From Pirellulales bacterium (GTDB lineage: Bacteria > Planctomycetota > Planctomycetia > Pirellulales > JACPPG01), in assembly GCA_036499395.1 (NCBI GenBank), contig DASYDW010000130.1, positions 1-64,000 on the forward strand: DNA of 64,000 nt, given 5' to 3'. Position numbers and translations under genes: made by a program. Below are positions 26,974 through 38,851 of this stretch, piece by piece (positions within the stretch are counted from its first letter, which is position 1; each line of letters opens with the position of its first letter). The notes below the pieces were generated by a model, which ran no database searches, was not told the DNA's origin, and was given only the letters and a program-made list of their open reading frames with translations.

Positions 26974-27900
26974 CTACTTCCGTGCTTTACGACAGAGCAT
27001 CGCCGCGAGCCCTAAGGCGCCAATCGCCAGAAGGGCGACCGACGCCGGCTCGGGCACCGTGGTGACGAATCCGTGGTAAGTGAACGAGGAATCCAAGTAA
27101 GCGCCCACGATCGTGTTGCCCGAGATGCCGTGCGCCTCGGTACTGAAAGCTGCACTCGGGTCATTGAGAGTCGTGAACGAGGTCCCGTCATAGAAATAGC
27201 CGTGCAGACCGGAATTGTCTCCGAATAGTCCGACGACGTTGCTACCAGAAACCCCATAGGCGTACGTCCCTTGCACTCCGTTGTCGATCGTCGTGTAGGT
27301 CGAGCCATTGTAGAGAAAGCCGTGAGGGAAGCCGGTTGCGTCGATATACGTCCCCACGATATTGCTGCCGGAGATGCCGTAAGCGATGGTGCCCTTCACT
27401 CCCAGAGGATCGTCGAGGGTCGTGTAGGTAGACCCGTCGTAGACAAAGCCGTGCGGGACGTTCGAGGCATCGCGGTAGAAGCCCACGATATTGCTGCCCG
27501 AGATGCCGTAAGCCAAGGTTCCACCAACTCCCAACGGATCGTCGAGCGTGGTGTAAGACGAGCCGTCGTAAAGGAAGCCGTGAGATTGGCCCGAAGAATC
27601 GTCGTACGCCCCGACGATGTTGCCGCCTGAAATCCCATTGGCATTGGAGGTGCCCACTGCTAGCGGGTCATCGATTGTCGTAAACGTTGATCCGTTGTAG
27701 AGAAAGCCGTGGCTCACGCTGGAGGAAGTGTAGTAGGTGCCGACGATATTGCCGCCATCAACTCCACTGAGGACAGTGCCATCTGTTCCGAGCGGGTTAT
27801 CAATCGTCGTGTAGTTGATAGCCGATGCCGGCCCCGGCAGAGCTGCCGACAAGCAAAGCGAGAATAGACATAGTGCTCCTGCAGATTGCGTCCTAATCAT
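26974..27900 (-). CDS. PEP-CTERM protein with HAF-like extracellular repeats
   Basis: A 308-residue secreted protein with a textbook ribosome site (AAGGAGG) before ATG 27900. Signal peptide ends near GPASA. Residues ~30-280 are five to six tandem copies of a ~47-residue unit: 'xYTTLDDPLGVxGTxAYGISGSNIVGxYxDASGxPHGFLYDGS'. The recurring 'IVGxY....HGFLY' resembles the HAF family of probable extracellular repeats. C-terminus VPEPASVALLAIGALGLAAMLCRKARK is a PEP-CTERM tail. High similarity between neighbouring repeats suggests recent internal duplication. Function unknown; probably a surface beta-rich scaffold. Confidence 0.87.
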   Translation of the reverse strand: MIRTQSAGALCLFSLCLSAALPGPASAINYTTIDNPLGTDGTVLSGVDGGNIVGTYYTSSSVSHGFLYNGSTFTTIDDPLAVGTSNANGISGGNIVGAYDDSSGQSHGFLYDGSSYTTLDDPLGVGGTLAYGISGSNIVGFYRDASNVPHGFVYDGSTYTTLDDPLGVKGTIAYGISGSNIVGTYIDATGFPHGFLYNGSTYTTIDNGVQGTYAYGVSGSNVVGLFGDNSGLHGYFYDGTSFTTLNDPSAAFSTEAHGISGNTIVGAYLDSSFTYHGFVTTVPEPASVALLAIGALGLAAMLCRKARK

Positions 27901-28268
27901 TAGCGCGCCTCCTTAAAGAAATAGAGATAGGGGAGTGTTCCAGACTCCGCTGATGAATACCAGCGGCTAGATCGTATCGCTGGATTCACGTATGTCAAAT
28001 GAAAAGTGTATTACGGTTTGTAAACATATAACGCTTCTAGTCGTGTGTAAAGAAATTCAAGCAGCGCTCAAGCCATCTGTTGTGCCCGAGACGCACTTGA
28101 CGGAAGCAGTACGCCATGAGACTGCCGAAAAGCAGTTGCAGAAAGTCGCTTAATTAGATATGCGAAGCAATCGCGCGAGATAGTCGTCATGACGGGAGCG
28201 CGCGAGAGGCTCCGGTCTAATTCAACGACGACGGTCTGAATTTGGCGGAGCGCACGGCATCCGAGGTT
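27901..28268. other. AT-rich leader region of the HAF-like gene
   Basis: A 368-base gap, noticeably AT-richer than the window average around 27990-28050, consistent with a promoter region for the minus-strand PEP-CTERM gene. I cannot fix clear -35/-10 boxes. No gene, repeat or RNA structure recognised. Confidence 0.35.
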
Positions 28269-28664
28269 CTACGAATTCGATTTGTCGATTACTGCGGCTC
28301 CGGCAACCTTGAGCGACTGCCGTGCCGTTCTTTGAGAGTGTGCTGCTGTCATGGCGATTGAAGCGACGCAGGCAATCGCAGGTACGAGCCAAAAAATGGA
28401 AACGGCGAGCGGTCGCGCCGTGAGTACGCCTTCGCCGGGATAGAACAACGCAAAATGAAGGTCGAGATCCTGATCATACTTCGGAGCGTAGCAAAACAAG
28501 GGCCCTTCGACGACGCCTCTATACATCGTCTCCAACAGATCGCGCATTTTACTGGGAAAGGGAATGGACGCTTCAAAGCCGCTGATGTAAATGTAACCCG
28601 CTTCGATGTAAAACCACGGGAGCGTTGCCACCAGGGCGAAGGACGCCGCGAAGCTCGCGCGCAT
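28269..28664 (-). CDS. Two-span membrane protein, hypothetical
   Basis: A 131-residue protein counted from the ATG at 28664, with two hydrophobic segments: near the N-terminus (ASFALVATLPWFYIEAGYIYI) and near residue 95 (LAVSIFWLVPAIACVASIAM). Between them is a periplasmic or cytoplasmic loop of ~60 residues with 'LETMYRGVVEGPLFCYAP'. The frame is open to 28880, but that extension would run through the clpC terminator hairpin at 28845-28877, so the internal start is favoured. No family recognised. Confidence 0.5.
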   Translation of the reverse strand: MRASFAASFALVATLPWFYIEAGYIYISGFEASIPFPSKMRDLLETMYRGVVEGPLFCYAPKYDQDLDLHFALFYPGEGVLTARPLAVSIFWLVPAIACVASIAMTAAHSQRTARQSLKVAGAAVIDKSNS

Positions 28665-28840
28665 CCGTATCGATAGCTTCGTCGCTAAAGAGTCTGGGTG
28701 GCCAGAAAAAGGGATGAATAGCGATGATCCCGTTCGTGGACGCTTACCATTAGGGCTCTGACCGAACGTTGCGCAGATGGGCAGCAATGCTTCTTTGGAA
28801 ATCTTCCTCCGACAACCTGCTTTGGCACTTCCAGCGCGCA

Positions 28841-28877
28841 AAAAAACCGCCGCCTCTGGATTGCAGAGGCGGCGGTT
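28841..28877 (-). terminator. Intrinsic terminator of clpC
   Basis: In transcript sense: AACCGCCGCCTCTG, five-base loop, CAGAGGCGGCGGTT, then a run of six T. The 14 bp stem is perfect and lies 36 bases after the clpC stop. This is the clearest rho-independent terminator in the window. Confidence 0.9.
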
Positions 28878-28913
28878 CAAATGTTTAACGCGTTGTCGAC
28901 GTTGTCGTAGTGG

Positions 28914-31436
<2,523 letters not shown>

Positions 31437-31529
31437 GCGCTCTCTCCGAGTTTCGTCCCCCACGCGGCCGTCACGTTTGTGGGGCCTAGCCGGGGCCGGT
31501 AGTTGTCTCGCTCAGTCCATCAGGATCGC

Positions 31530-32177
31530 TCAGGCTGCCTGACGCCATTCTGGCAGCGTTTTTCCCTCATCCTCACTATCTAGCACTTTGTGTTCCATTT
31601 CCTCAGCCGGAGGAGCCGGAGGTGGTTGCCGGGCTGGATGAGCCAGCAGGGCCAGTCGATTCTCTTTTTCGGTCAGTCGCTGATATTGCGTATCGATCTC
31701 GAGTTTCCAGAGCGTGGCCCGTTCCCATAAAGCCGCGGCGTCGAGCGTTTCGCGAGCTTCGTTGAAACGGTTCGTATGCCGGAGGGTTGCCGCCAGGAGG
31801 ACCGTGGACTCGACATCGGAAGGAAAGCCTGCCACTTGTTTGCGGGCCAGCAGTTCCGCTTCGAGCCAATTCCCCCTTAAGTATTCCGCCAAGGCTTCGG
31901 GAAACAAGTCACTTGCGCCGGCGAGCTGCGCTTCCTTGGCTCGCGGTGACGTCCGCATCGAAACAAACAGTAACGCCAACCATCCAACGGCGTAGGCACC
32001 CCAGATCGTCCGGTCCAGATCCGGGCCTAACAACTCGTCCCACACCAAGGTCGCCGCCAACACCAATCCGGTGAGCACGGCATAGGAACTAGCCAATGCC
32101 AATCCCGACCACGCGCCGTGCCACCACAGGTCCGCTAACCCGGGCCACAAATAGATAGCCCATCGCAGGCTGCGCAT
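31530..32177 (-). CDS. Membrane protein with TPR-like C-terminal helices
   Basis: A 215-residue protein from ATG 32177 (MRSLRWAIYLWPGL). Three hydrophobic stretches (~5-25, ~30-50, ~65-82) are followed by a soluble region with helical pairs of TPR type ('FPEALAEYLRGNWLEAELLARKQVAG', 'VLLAATLRHTNRFNEARETLDAA'), then a coiled region and an acidic, Pro-rich tail. It lies 93 bases upstream of clpC on the same strand, so the two may share a transcript. The same architecture (few spans plus two TPR units) is common in planctomycetes. Function unknown. Confidence 0.75.
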   Translation of the reverse strand: MRSLRWAIYLWPGLADLWWHGAWSGLALASSYAVLTGLVLAATLVWDELLGPDLDRTIWGAYAVGWLALLFVSMRTSPRAKEAQLAGASDLFPEALAEYLRGNWLEAELLARKQVAGFPSDVESTVLLAATLRHTNRFNEARETLDAAALWERATLWKLEIDTQYQRLTEKENRLALLAHPARQPPPAPPAEEMEHKVLDSEDEGKTLPEWRQAA

Positions 32178-32410
32178 TGGGAAAGACTCCTTTCTACCCG
32201 AGTGCATTCGCCGCGGAATTGTATCTCGCAGTCTGGATTCGAGCAAGGCAACTAAAAGACCCGCTTGACTTTAAGGCGGTTCGCGCGGGTCGTGGCGCAG
32301 GAACGATCGAATCCGAAATTCTTCGGCTCCCCGCGCGCCCGCTAGGAGCGATAATTCCCGTGGGAGAAGTGATTTGCGATTCCAACCCTGATTTGCCAAG
32401 CTGGCAGCCT

Positions 32411-34129
32411 ATGAGCTGGTCTTTTACCGCCGCCGCGGAACGCGCGCTTGCCGAAGCTGCCGGCTGGAGCAGTCGCGCAGATCGTGACGAATTGGAGACG
32501 CCCGAGCTGCTGCTGGGGCTGCTGGCCGAGGAAGAATGCCGGGCCGCGCAGATGTTGCTGGCACACGGCATCGACGAGGCACGCGTCTACTTACACTGGC
32601 CGGGCCTACACCGCAGCGAGAACGGGGCACGGCGCGATTTCTCGCCGGCTGTTACATCGGCCATCGATGCCGCGGTGGATCGGCTGTGGGCTTATCCGCG
32701 TCCGCTGCACCTGGCGACCGAGCATTTACTGCTGGGGCTCGCCGCCGCGACCGGTGATGTCTCGACATGGCTGGCCGAGCAAGGCGTCAGCGCTGACGAT
32801 CTCGAAGTGCAGATTCACGCCCTGTACGGACATGTGCCGGGGCCGATCACGCTCGAGGCGCCGGCCGAGGTCTTTGACGCCGTTCACGGGGCGGCGGTCG
32901 AATCCTCGCCGCGAGTTGACTCGGCGGTACCGGGGACTGGCTATGCCGCGGCGCCTAATGTAACTGGCTTTGCCGCATCTGAGGTGGCGCCCCTCGCCCT
33001 GCCCTCTTCCGGAGGGAGAGGGGTTGTAGAGACGCCCTCCTTCGGAGCGAAAGCGGTTGCGGAGGCGCCGTCTCTGGTAGCGGCAAATGTTGATGTGGCG
33101 CTATTGCGCTTGATCGATGCGGCGGCGAATCGGGCTCGCGAAGGGTTGCGCGTCGTCGAGGATTACGTGCGGATGGTCCTCGACGATCGTTACTTGACCA
33201 GCGAGCTGAAAAGTCTGCGGCATGAGCTCTCGGCCGCGCTATCGTCCTTTTCTAAGGCCGATCTGCTAGCGGCGCGCGACACGCTGGGGGATGTCGGTAC
33301 CACGATCTCGACCGAGGCGGAGTTTACACGCGCGAATCTGGGCACGGTGGCGGCGGCCAATTGGAAACGCCTGCAAGAGGCGCTGCGCAGCCTGGAAGAG
33401 TACACCAAGGTCATCAAGCCCGCCGTGGCAGCGACCCTTGAACGATTGCGCTACAGGTCCTATACGCTGGAACGGGCCGTTGTGACCGTGCGCAATAGCG
33501 TGGCACGGCTGGCCGCGGCCCGGTTGTGCGTGCTGCTGGACGGTCGGGCCAGCGAAGCCGAATTTGTTCACCTGGTTGACGAATTGGTACACGCCGGCGT
33601 GGGGATGATCCAATTGCGTGACAAAAAACTTGCCGACGCCGACTTGCTGGAGCGGGCTAGACGGCTGTGCGAGCGCGCCCTACGCAGCGATGTGGTGGTG
33701 ATCATCAATGACCGCGCCGATATCGCCAGCCTGGGCGGCGCCGACGGCGTTCACGTGGGACAGGATGACTTGCCGATCCGCGCGGCCCGGTCGATTGTCG
33801 GTTCGCAGGCCTTGGTCGGCTGCTCTTCTCATTCGCTGGAACAGGCAAGGCAGGCAGTCTTCAAGGGAGCGAATTACATCGGCGTTGGCCCGACATTTCC
33901 TTCGACGACTAAGACCTTCGATGCTTTTACCGGTGTCGAATTGCTACGCGAAGTGGCGGCCGAGATTCGCTTGCCGGCCTTCGCGATTGGCGGCGTGAAT
34001 CTGCAGAACCTCGACGCGGTGATCGAGGCGGGTTTTTCGCGAGTCGCCGTGAGCGGAGGCATCCTGGCCGCGACGGATCCTGCGGCGGCCGCTAGGAAAT
34101 TCGTCGAGCGACTGAACGAAGCTAACTAA
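32411..34129 (+). CDS. thiE: Clp_N-ThiD2-ThiE fusion (thiamine phosphate synthase)
   Basis: A 572-residue three-part protein. Residues 5-60 and 76-138 are two Clp N-terminal-type repeats ('TPELLLGLLAEE..AAQMLLAHGID', 'ATEHLLLGLAAATGDVSTWLAEQGV'). A low-complexity linker ~150-220 follows; then ~225-355 a ThiD2-type domain ('RLIDAAANRAREGLRVVEDYVR') often found before ThiE; then ~370-570 a ThiE barrel with 'MIQLRDKK', 'INDRADIA', 'DGVHVGQDD', 'GCSSHSLEQA' and 'GVGPTFPSTTK'. ThiE joins HMP-pyrophosphate and thiazole phosphate to make thiamine phosphate. The start at 32411 is chosen by domain onset; the frame opens at 32177. It is divergent from the clpC cluster. The linker contains a dispersed palindrome (32990-33026). 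The ThiE part alone could start at a GTG near 33094. No TPP riboswitch was found upstream. Confidence 0.85.
   Translation: MSWSFTAAAERALAEAAGWSSRADRDELETPELLLGLLAEEECRAAQMLLAHGIDEARVYLHWPGLHRSENGARRDFSPAVTSAIDAAVDRLWAYPRPLHLATEHLLLGLAAATGDVSTWLAEQGVSADDLEVQIHALYGHVPGPITLEAPAEVFDAVHGAAVESSPRVDSAVPGTGYAAAPNVTGFAASEVAPLALPSSGGRGVVETPSFGAKAVAEAPSLVAANVDVALLRLIDAAANRAREGLRVVEDYVRMVLDDRYLTSELKSLRHELSAALSSFSKADLLAARDTLGDVGTTISTEAEFTRANLGTVAAANWKRLQEALRSLEEYTKVIKPAVAATLERLRYRSYTLERAVVTVRNSVARLAAARLCVLLDGRASEAEFVHLVDELVHAGVGMIQLRDKKLADADLLERARRLCERALRSDVVVIINDRADIASLGGADGVHVGQDDLPIRAARSIVGSQALVGCSSHSLEQARQAVFKGANYIGVGPTFPSTTKTFDAFTGVELLREVAAEIRLPAFAIGGVNLQNLDAVIEAGFSRVAVSGGILAATDPAAAARKFVERLNEAN
32990..33026. 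repeat. CCCCTC...GAGGGG palindromic repeat inside a coding frame
   Basis: The second copy of the repeat at 18212-18248 (32 of 37 bases identical). It is in frame with the fusion gene and encodes residues 194-206 of its linker (PLALPSSGGRGVV). Confidence 0.65.
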
Positions 34130-34156
34130 ACCGGCTGTGAATCGACCGCGTGTTGT

Positions 34157-34711
34157 ATGACCTACGAAGTCGAACAGAAATTTCCGCTGGCGGATGTGCC
34201 TGCGTTCGAGGCGCGGCTTGCCGAGCTGGGCATAAAGGTCGGCGAGGCCGTGACGCAAATCGATCGTTACTTCAATCATCCCGAGCGCGATTTCGCGCAG
34301 ACGGACGAGGCGCTGCGGATCCGTTCGGTCGGCGAAGCGAATTGCGTGACCTACAAGGGAGCCAAGGTCGACGCGACGACGAAGACACGACGCGAGATCG
34401 AACTGGCAATTCCGCCAGGCCCCAACGGGGCGGGCCAGTTCGCCGAGATGTTGACGGCGCTCGGCTTCCGCGAGGTAGCCACGGTGCGCAAAGAGCGGCG
34501 CACGGCGGATTGGGAATCGGAGGGGCGAACGGCCGAAATCGCGCTCGATCGGGTCGAGGGGGTGGGGCAATTCTGTGAAATCGAGCTGTCGGCCGACGAG
34601 GCCGATTTGCCGGCAGCCCGTCAGGCGCTGTCGAGCTTGGCCGCGCAATTGAGGCTGGGCACAAGTGAGCGGCGCAGCTATTTGGAACTGCTTTTGAGGG
34701 GTAGGGGCTGA
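34157..34711 (+). CDS. CYTH-domain protein (CyaB/ThTPase-like)
   Basis: A 184-residue CYTH protein. The signature ExExK is at the extreme N-terminus (MTYEVEQKF), followed by charged strands of the triphosphate tunnel: 'QIDRYFNHPERDF', 'ALRIRSVGEANCVTYKG', 'TRREIEL', 'VRKERRTADW', 'AEIALDRVEGVGQFCEIEL'. CYTH enzymes hydrolyse inorganic or organic triphosphates such as tripolyphosphate or thiamine triphosphate, or act as class IV adenylate cyclases. It starts 27 bases after the thiE fusion stop; that neighbour makes thiamine phosphate chemistry an attractive but unproven link. Confidence 0.88.
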   Translation: MTYEVEQKFPLADVPAFEARLAELGIKVGEAVTQIDRYFNHPERDFAQTDEALRIRSVGEANCVTYKGAKVDATTKTRREIELAIPPGPNGAGQFAEMLTALGFREVATVRKERRTADWESEGRTAEIALDRVEGVGQFCEIELSADEADLPAARQALSSLAAQLRLGTSERRSYLELLLRGRG

Positions 34712-34919
34712 CCGACTGTCGCCTTGGAATCGGGCGGAAAACGGCCCGAAATGGTTAGAAAGCCTCGGGGCAAGACAGGTTTTTGGCCGGCCTGCCCGTT
34801 TCCCGCAGTGATTGGGGCGATTAAACTAATAGCAGCTTTCCGCCCGGCCGACTTTTTTCCAACGGCACGCGCCGTCTGCCCTGACGCTTGTCAGGCGCCC
34901 CCACCGAGGAGAGGTCACC

Positions 34920-35603
34920 ATGATCAAGCAGGCTCGATTCTCGAAAGCAGCAGCTCTGTGCGCGGCTGTGTTGATTGTGACGTGCGGCAGTAGCGCGCGT
35001 GCGGCGGACAAAGCGAGCAAGACCACGAAGCAAGCGCCCAAGCAAGCCGGGGCCGATCGGCAAGACGATTTCTCCGCCATGGCCGATGACGACGCTGCCG
35101 CCGATAAGGCGGGCAAGGCCAAGGCCGCGGCCGACAAGCGCGCGGCAGCCAAAGCCAAGAAGGCCGAAGCGGCGCAGAAGAAGAAAGGCGAGAAAGCAGC
35201 CAAGCTTGCCAAGGAACGTGCGGACGAGGCAGCCGAAGAGCAGTTGATGCAACAACAGATGCAGCAAATGCAGCAGGCGCAACAAAACATGCGTGGTCGT
35301 CGCGGCGGTGGGCTGACGAACAACCAAGGCATGTTCATGTTGATGCGTCAGTACGATGCCAATGGCAACGGCCAGCTCGACCCGAATGAACTGCAAGCCA
35401 TGAGGCTGGGCATGGCCCAAATGCAGGCCGGTGGTCCGAACCTCATCATGGCCCAGCAAATGCAGCGCTTTGACGCCAATGGAAACGGCCAACTCGATCC
35501 GAGTGAGATGGCGACGATGCAGAAGGCCATGACCCAGGGAGTTAGCGGTGGAATGATCGGCGGCGGGGCGCAAATTCCGCAACAGATTCCGAAGAATAAT
35601 TAG
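34920..35603 (+). CDS. Secreted EF-hand protein with Ala/Lys-rich coiled region
   Basis: A 227-residue protein with a good ribosome site (GAGGAGAGG) and a signal peptide (to about SARAA, residue 29). Residues 30-105 are very rich in Ala, Lys and Asp and predicted helical; 108-124 is a Gln/Met run. Two EF-hand loops follow, DANGNGQLDPNE (146-157) and DANGNGQLDPSE (185-196), with all ligands present. The loops are near copies of one another and of the first loop in the protein at 20853-21272. Role unknown; an exported calcium-binding protein. Confidence 0.85.
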   Translation: MIKQARFSKAAALCAAVLIVTCGSSARAADKASKTTKQAPKQAGADRQDDFSAMADDDAAADKAGKAKAAADKRAAAKAKKAEAAQKKKGEKAAKLAKERADEAAEEQLMQQQMQQMQQAQQNMRGRRGGGLTNNQGMFMLMRQYDANGNGQLDPNELQAMRLGMAQMQAGGPNLIMAQQMQRFDANGNGQLDPSEMATMQKAMTQGVSGGMIGGGAQIPQQIPKNN

Positions 35604-35701
35604 CCCGCCTAGTTATTCTTGTGCGGGCCTGCCAAGCCAATAGTTCGGTTTACGGCTGGTATTGGCAATAGCGTTAGGCACCCTCGGTGCCTGCTCGCAG
35701 C

Positions 35702-35875
35702 TTAGGTCCCTGACTCATCGGCTTGACGCCTGCGCTGCTGCGCAATCACCTCTGCAGCGGACTTCGCTGTTGTCGTGCCGGAACGATATGCCGCAGATCG
35801 TTGTTGCAATGTTGCAAGTAGATCTTCAGGGGGCTGGGGTGATTCGCATTGGGACTCTCGATCGCTATTCGGCAT
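35702..35875 (-). CDS. Small protein resembling addiction-module antitoxins (57 aa)
   Basis: A 57-residue protein from ATG 35875, with AAGGA eight bases upstream. After an acidic, Pro-rich start comes 'EDLLATLQQRSAAYRSGTTTAKSAAEVIAQQRRRQ'. The pattern of a helix, 'SG' turn, then 'AAEVIAQ.R' resembles the C-terminal half of ParD/addiction-module component proteins. No toxin-like gene lies beside it: 49 bases upstream on the same strand is the ndh stop. Tentative; it could be an orphan antitoxin or an unrelated small protein. Confidence 0.4.
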   Translation of the reverse strand: MPNSDRESQCESPQPPEDLLATLQQRSAAYRSGTTTAKSAAEVIAQQRRRQADESGT

Positions 35876-35924
35876 AGTTCGGTTCCTTGGGGATGTATTT
35901 AAACCTCCGGGGCTTTCTCTGGGA

Positions 35925-37235
<1,311 letters not shown>

Positions 37236-37452
37236 GCGATGCCTCTTAAGTCTTCGAATTCGAGACGCAGAGAAGCGCACCTGCAACTAGTCGGCGGACG
37301 CGGCAGCCCTGGCTTTGTTGATCGCGACAATCGCGATAAAGATTTCGTCCCCGATTTTTCTAACACATTCGCCATTTACCCGCCGGCAAGCATACATCAC
37401 ACCTAGATGTCAGCTCGGCTGCTAAGTGGCTTGCGGGCATGGGGTCGGGCGG

Positions 37453-37481
37453 TTGTCTGCTGGCGGTTGGACCTTTATAAT
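37453..37481 (+). promoter_or_regulatory. Sigma-70-type promoter of gap
   Basis: TTGTCT (37453-37458), a 17-base spacer and TATAAT (37476-37481), about 106 bases before the gap start codon. Good match in both boxes and in spacing. Confidence 0.65.
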
Positions 37482-37586
37482 TCCAGTCTTCATCGACGCC
37501 CGCCCTTGCCTGTGATGGCATTCGTTCCGCTACCGACGGTTCCGCCGTCGGCCGGTGGGTTTGTTTCTTGATAAGGAGATTCTGCT

Positions 37587-38606
37587 GTGGCAATCCGCGT
37601 GGCAATCAACGGTTTTGGTCGTATCGGTCGGCTTGTGTTTCGCAATTTGATGGCCCGTCCGAAAGAATTCGAAGTCGTCGCGATCAATGACCTGACGAAT
37701 AACAAGATGTTGGCCACGCTGCTGAAGTACGACAGCACGCACCGCCGTTACCCGGGCAAGGTGCAGTACGACGATACGTCGCTGACGGTCGACGGTAAGC
37801 GGATTCACGCCCTGGCCGAACGTGATCCCTCGAAGCTTCCCTGGGGAGCCGAAAAAATCGACGTCGTGATCGAAAGCACCGGCATCTTCACCGGCCGCGC
37901 TGCCAATGGTAAGCCTGGCTACGACACGCACCTGGAAGCCGGCGCCAAGAAAGTGATCCTCAGCGCTCCGGCCAAAGACGGCGCCGACTTGACGTGCGTG
38001 CTGGGAGTGAACGACGAGAAACTCACTTCGGCGATGAAGTGCGTCTCGAACGCCAGTTGCACGACCAACTGCCTGGCCCCCATTGCGAAGGTATTGAATG
38101 ACAAGTGGGGCATCGAGAAGGGACTGATGACCACGGTCCACGCCTATACGAACGATCAAAGCGTGCAGGACCTGCCACACGCTGATCCGTATCGTGCCCG
38201 GGCCGCGGCCCAGAACATTATTCCCACCTCGACGGGCGCTGCGAGCGCGGTGGGCTTGGTGATTCCGGAATTGAAGGGGAAGCTGACCGGTATTTCGTTG
38301 CGTGTTCCGGTCGTCACGGGCAGCATCGTCGACCTGACGGCGATCATGTCGAAGCCGGTGACCGAGGCCGAGGTGAAGGCGGCCATGAAGGACGCGGCCG
38401 AAGGCTCGCTGAAGGGCATTCTGGAATACACCGAGGATCCGATCGTGTCGTCGGACATCATCGGCAACCCGCACAGCTCGATCTTCGCAGCCGACTTCAC
38501 ACAAGTGATCGGCGGCAACATGCTGAAGGTCCTCAGCTGGTACGACAACGAGTGGGGCTACAGCAGCCGCACGGTCGACCTGGTTGCCAAGTTCGGCAAT
38601 ATGTAA
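37587..38606 (+). CDS. gapA: Glyceraldehyde-3-phosphate dehydrogenase, type I
   Basis: A 339-residue glycolytic enzyme making 1,3-bisphosphoglycerate from glyceraldehyde 3-phosphate, NAD and phosphate. Start GTG at 37587 with an AAGGAG site. NAD-binding 'INGFGRIGR', D35 in 'AINDLT' indicating NAD preference over NADP, catalytic C158 in 'SNASCTTNCLAP' and H185 in 'TTVHAYT'. Slightly longer than usual by a small insertion 'RAANGKPGYD'. Preceded by a clear promoter and standing alone, as expected for a highly expressed gene. Confidence 0.97.
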   Translation: MAIRVAINGFGRIGRLVFRNLMARPKEFEVVAINDLTNNKMLATLLKYDSTHRRYPGKVQYDDTSLTVDGKRIHALAERDPSKLPWGAEKIDVVIESTGIFTGRAANGKPGYDTHLEAGAKKVILSAPAKDGADLTCVLGVNDEKLTSAMKCVSNASCTTNCLAPIAKVLNDKWGIEKGLMTTVHAYTNDQSVQDLPHADPYRARAAAQNIIPTSTGAASAVGLVIPELKGKLTGISLRVPVVTGSIVDLTAIMSKPVTEAEVKAAMKDAAEGSLKGILEYTEDPIVSSDIIGNPHSSIFAADFTQVIGGNMLKVLSWYDNEWGYSSRTVDLVAKFGNM

Positions 38607-38715
38607 GCCTGGCGAAATGCAAATTTGCTGGTGAGCTGCGGTCGTTTTTATCCGCGGCACATCGCTATCGAGAATTAATAAATCAGCCCGTGGTGCCGGC
38701 GAGGGATTTCAATAT

Positions 38716-38739
38716 CCCTTGCTGGCGCTGCGGGCTGGT
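38716..38739. repeat. Dispersed intergenic repeat, copy 2
   Basis: Same core (gctggcgctgcgggct) as at 194-217, with matching flanks (ccct before, ggt after). It lies in the 245-base gap after gapA. Confidence 0.5.
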
Positions 38740-38851
38740 TTGTTTTTTGTTCGAGCACGCTCATTCGCCTTTGGCGAAAAAGCATGGCACCACGGGGTGA
38801 CACGGGCGCATGGGCTGCACGGTATGGCACTGACGTTCGAATGATGCGCGC

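Noticed and set aside
32178..32410. TPP riboswitch upstream of the thiE fusion
   Set aside because: No CUGAGA box or paired TPP-riboswitch core was found in the leader.
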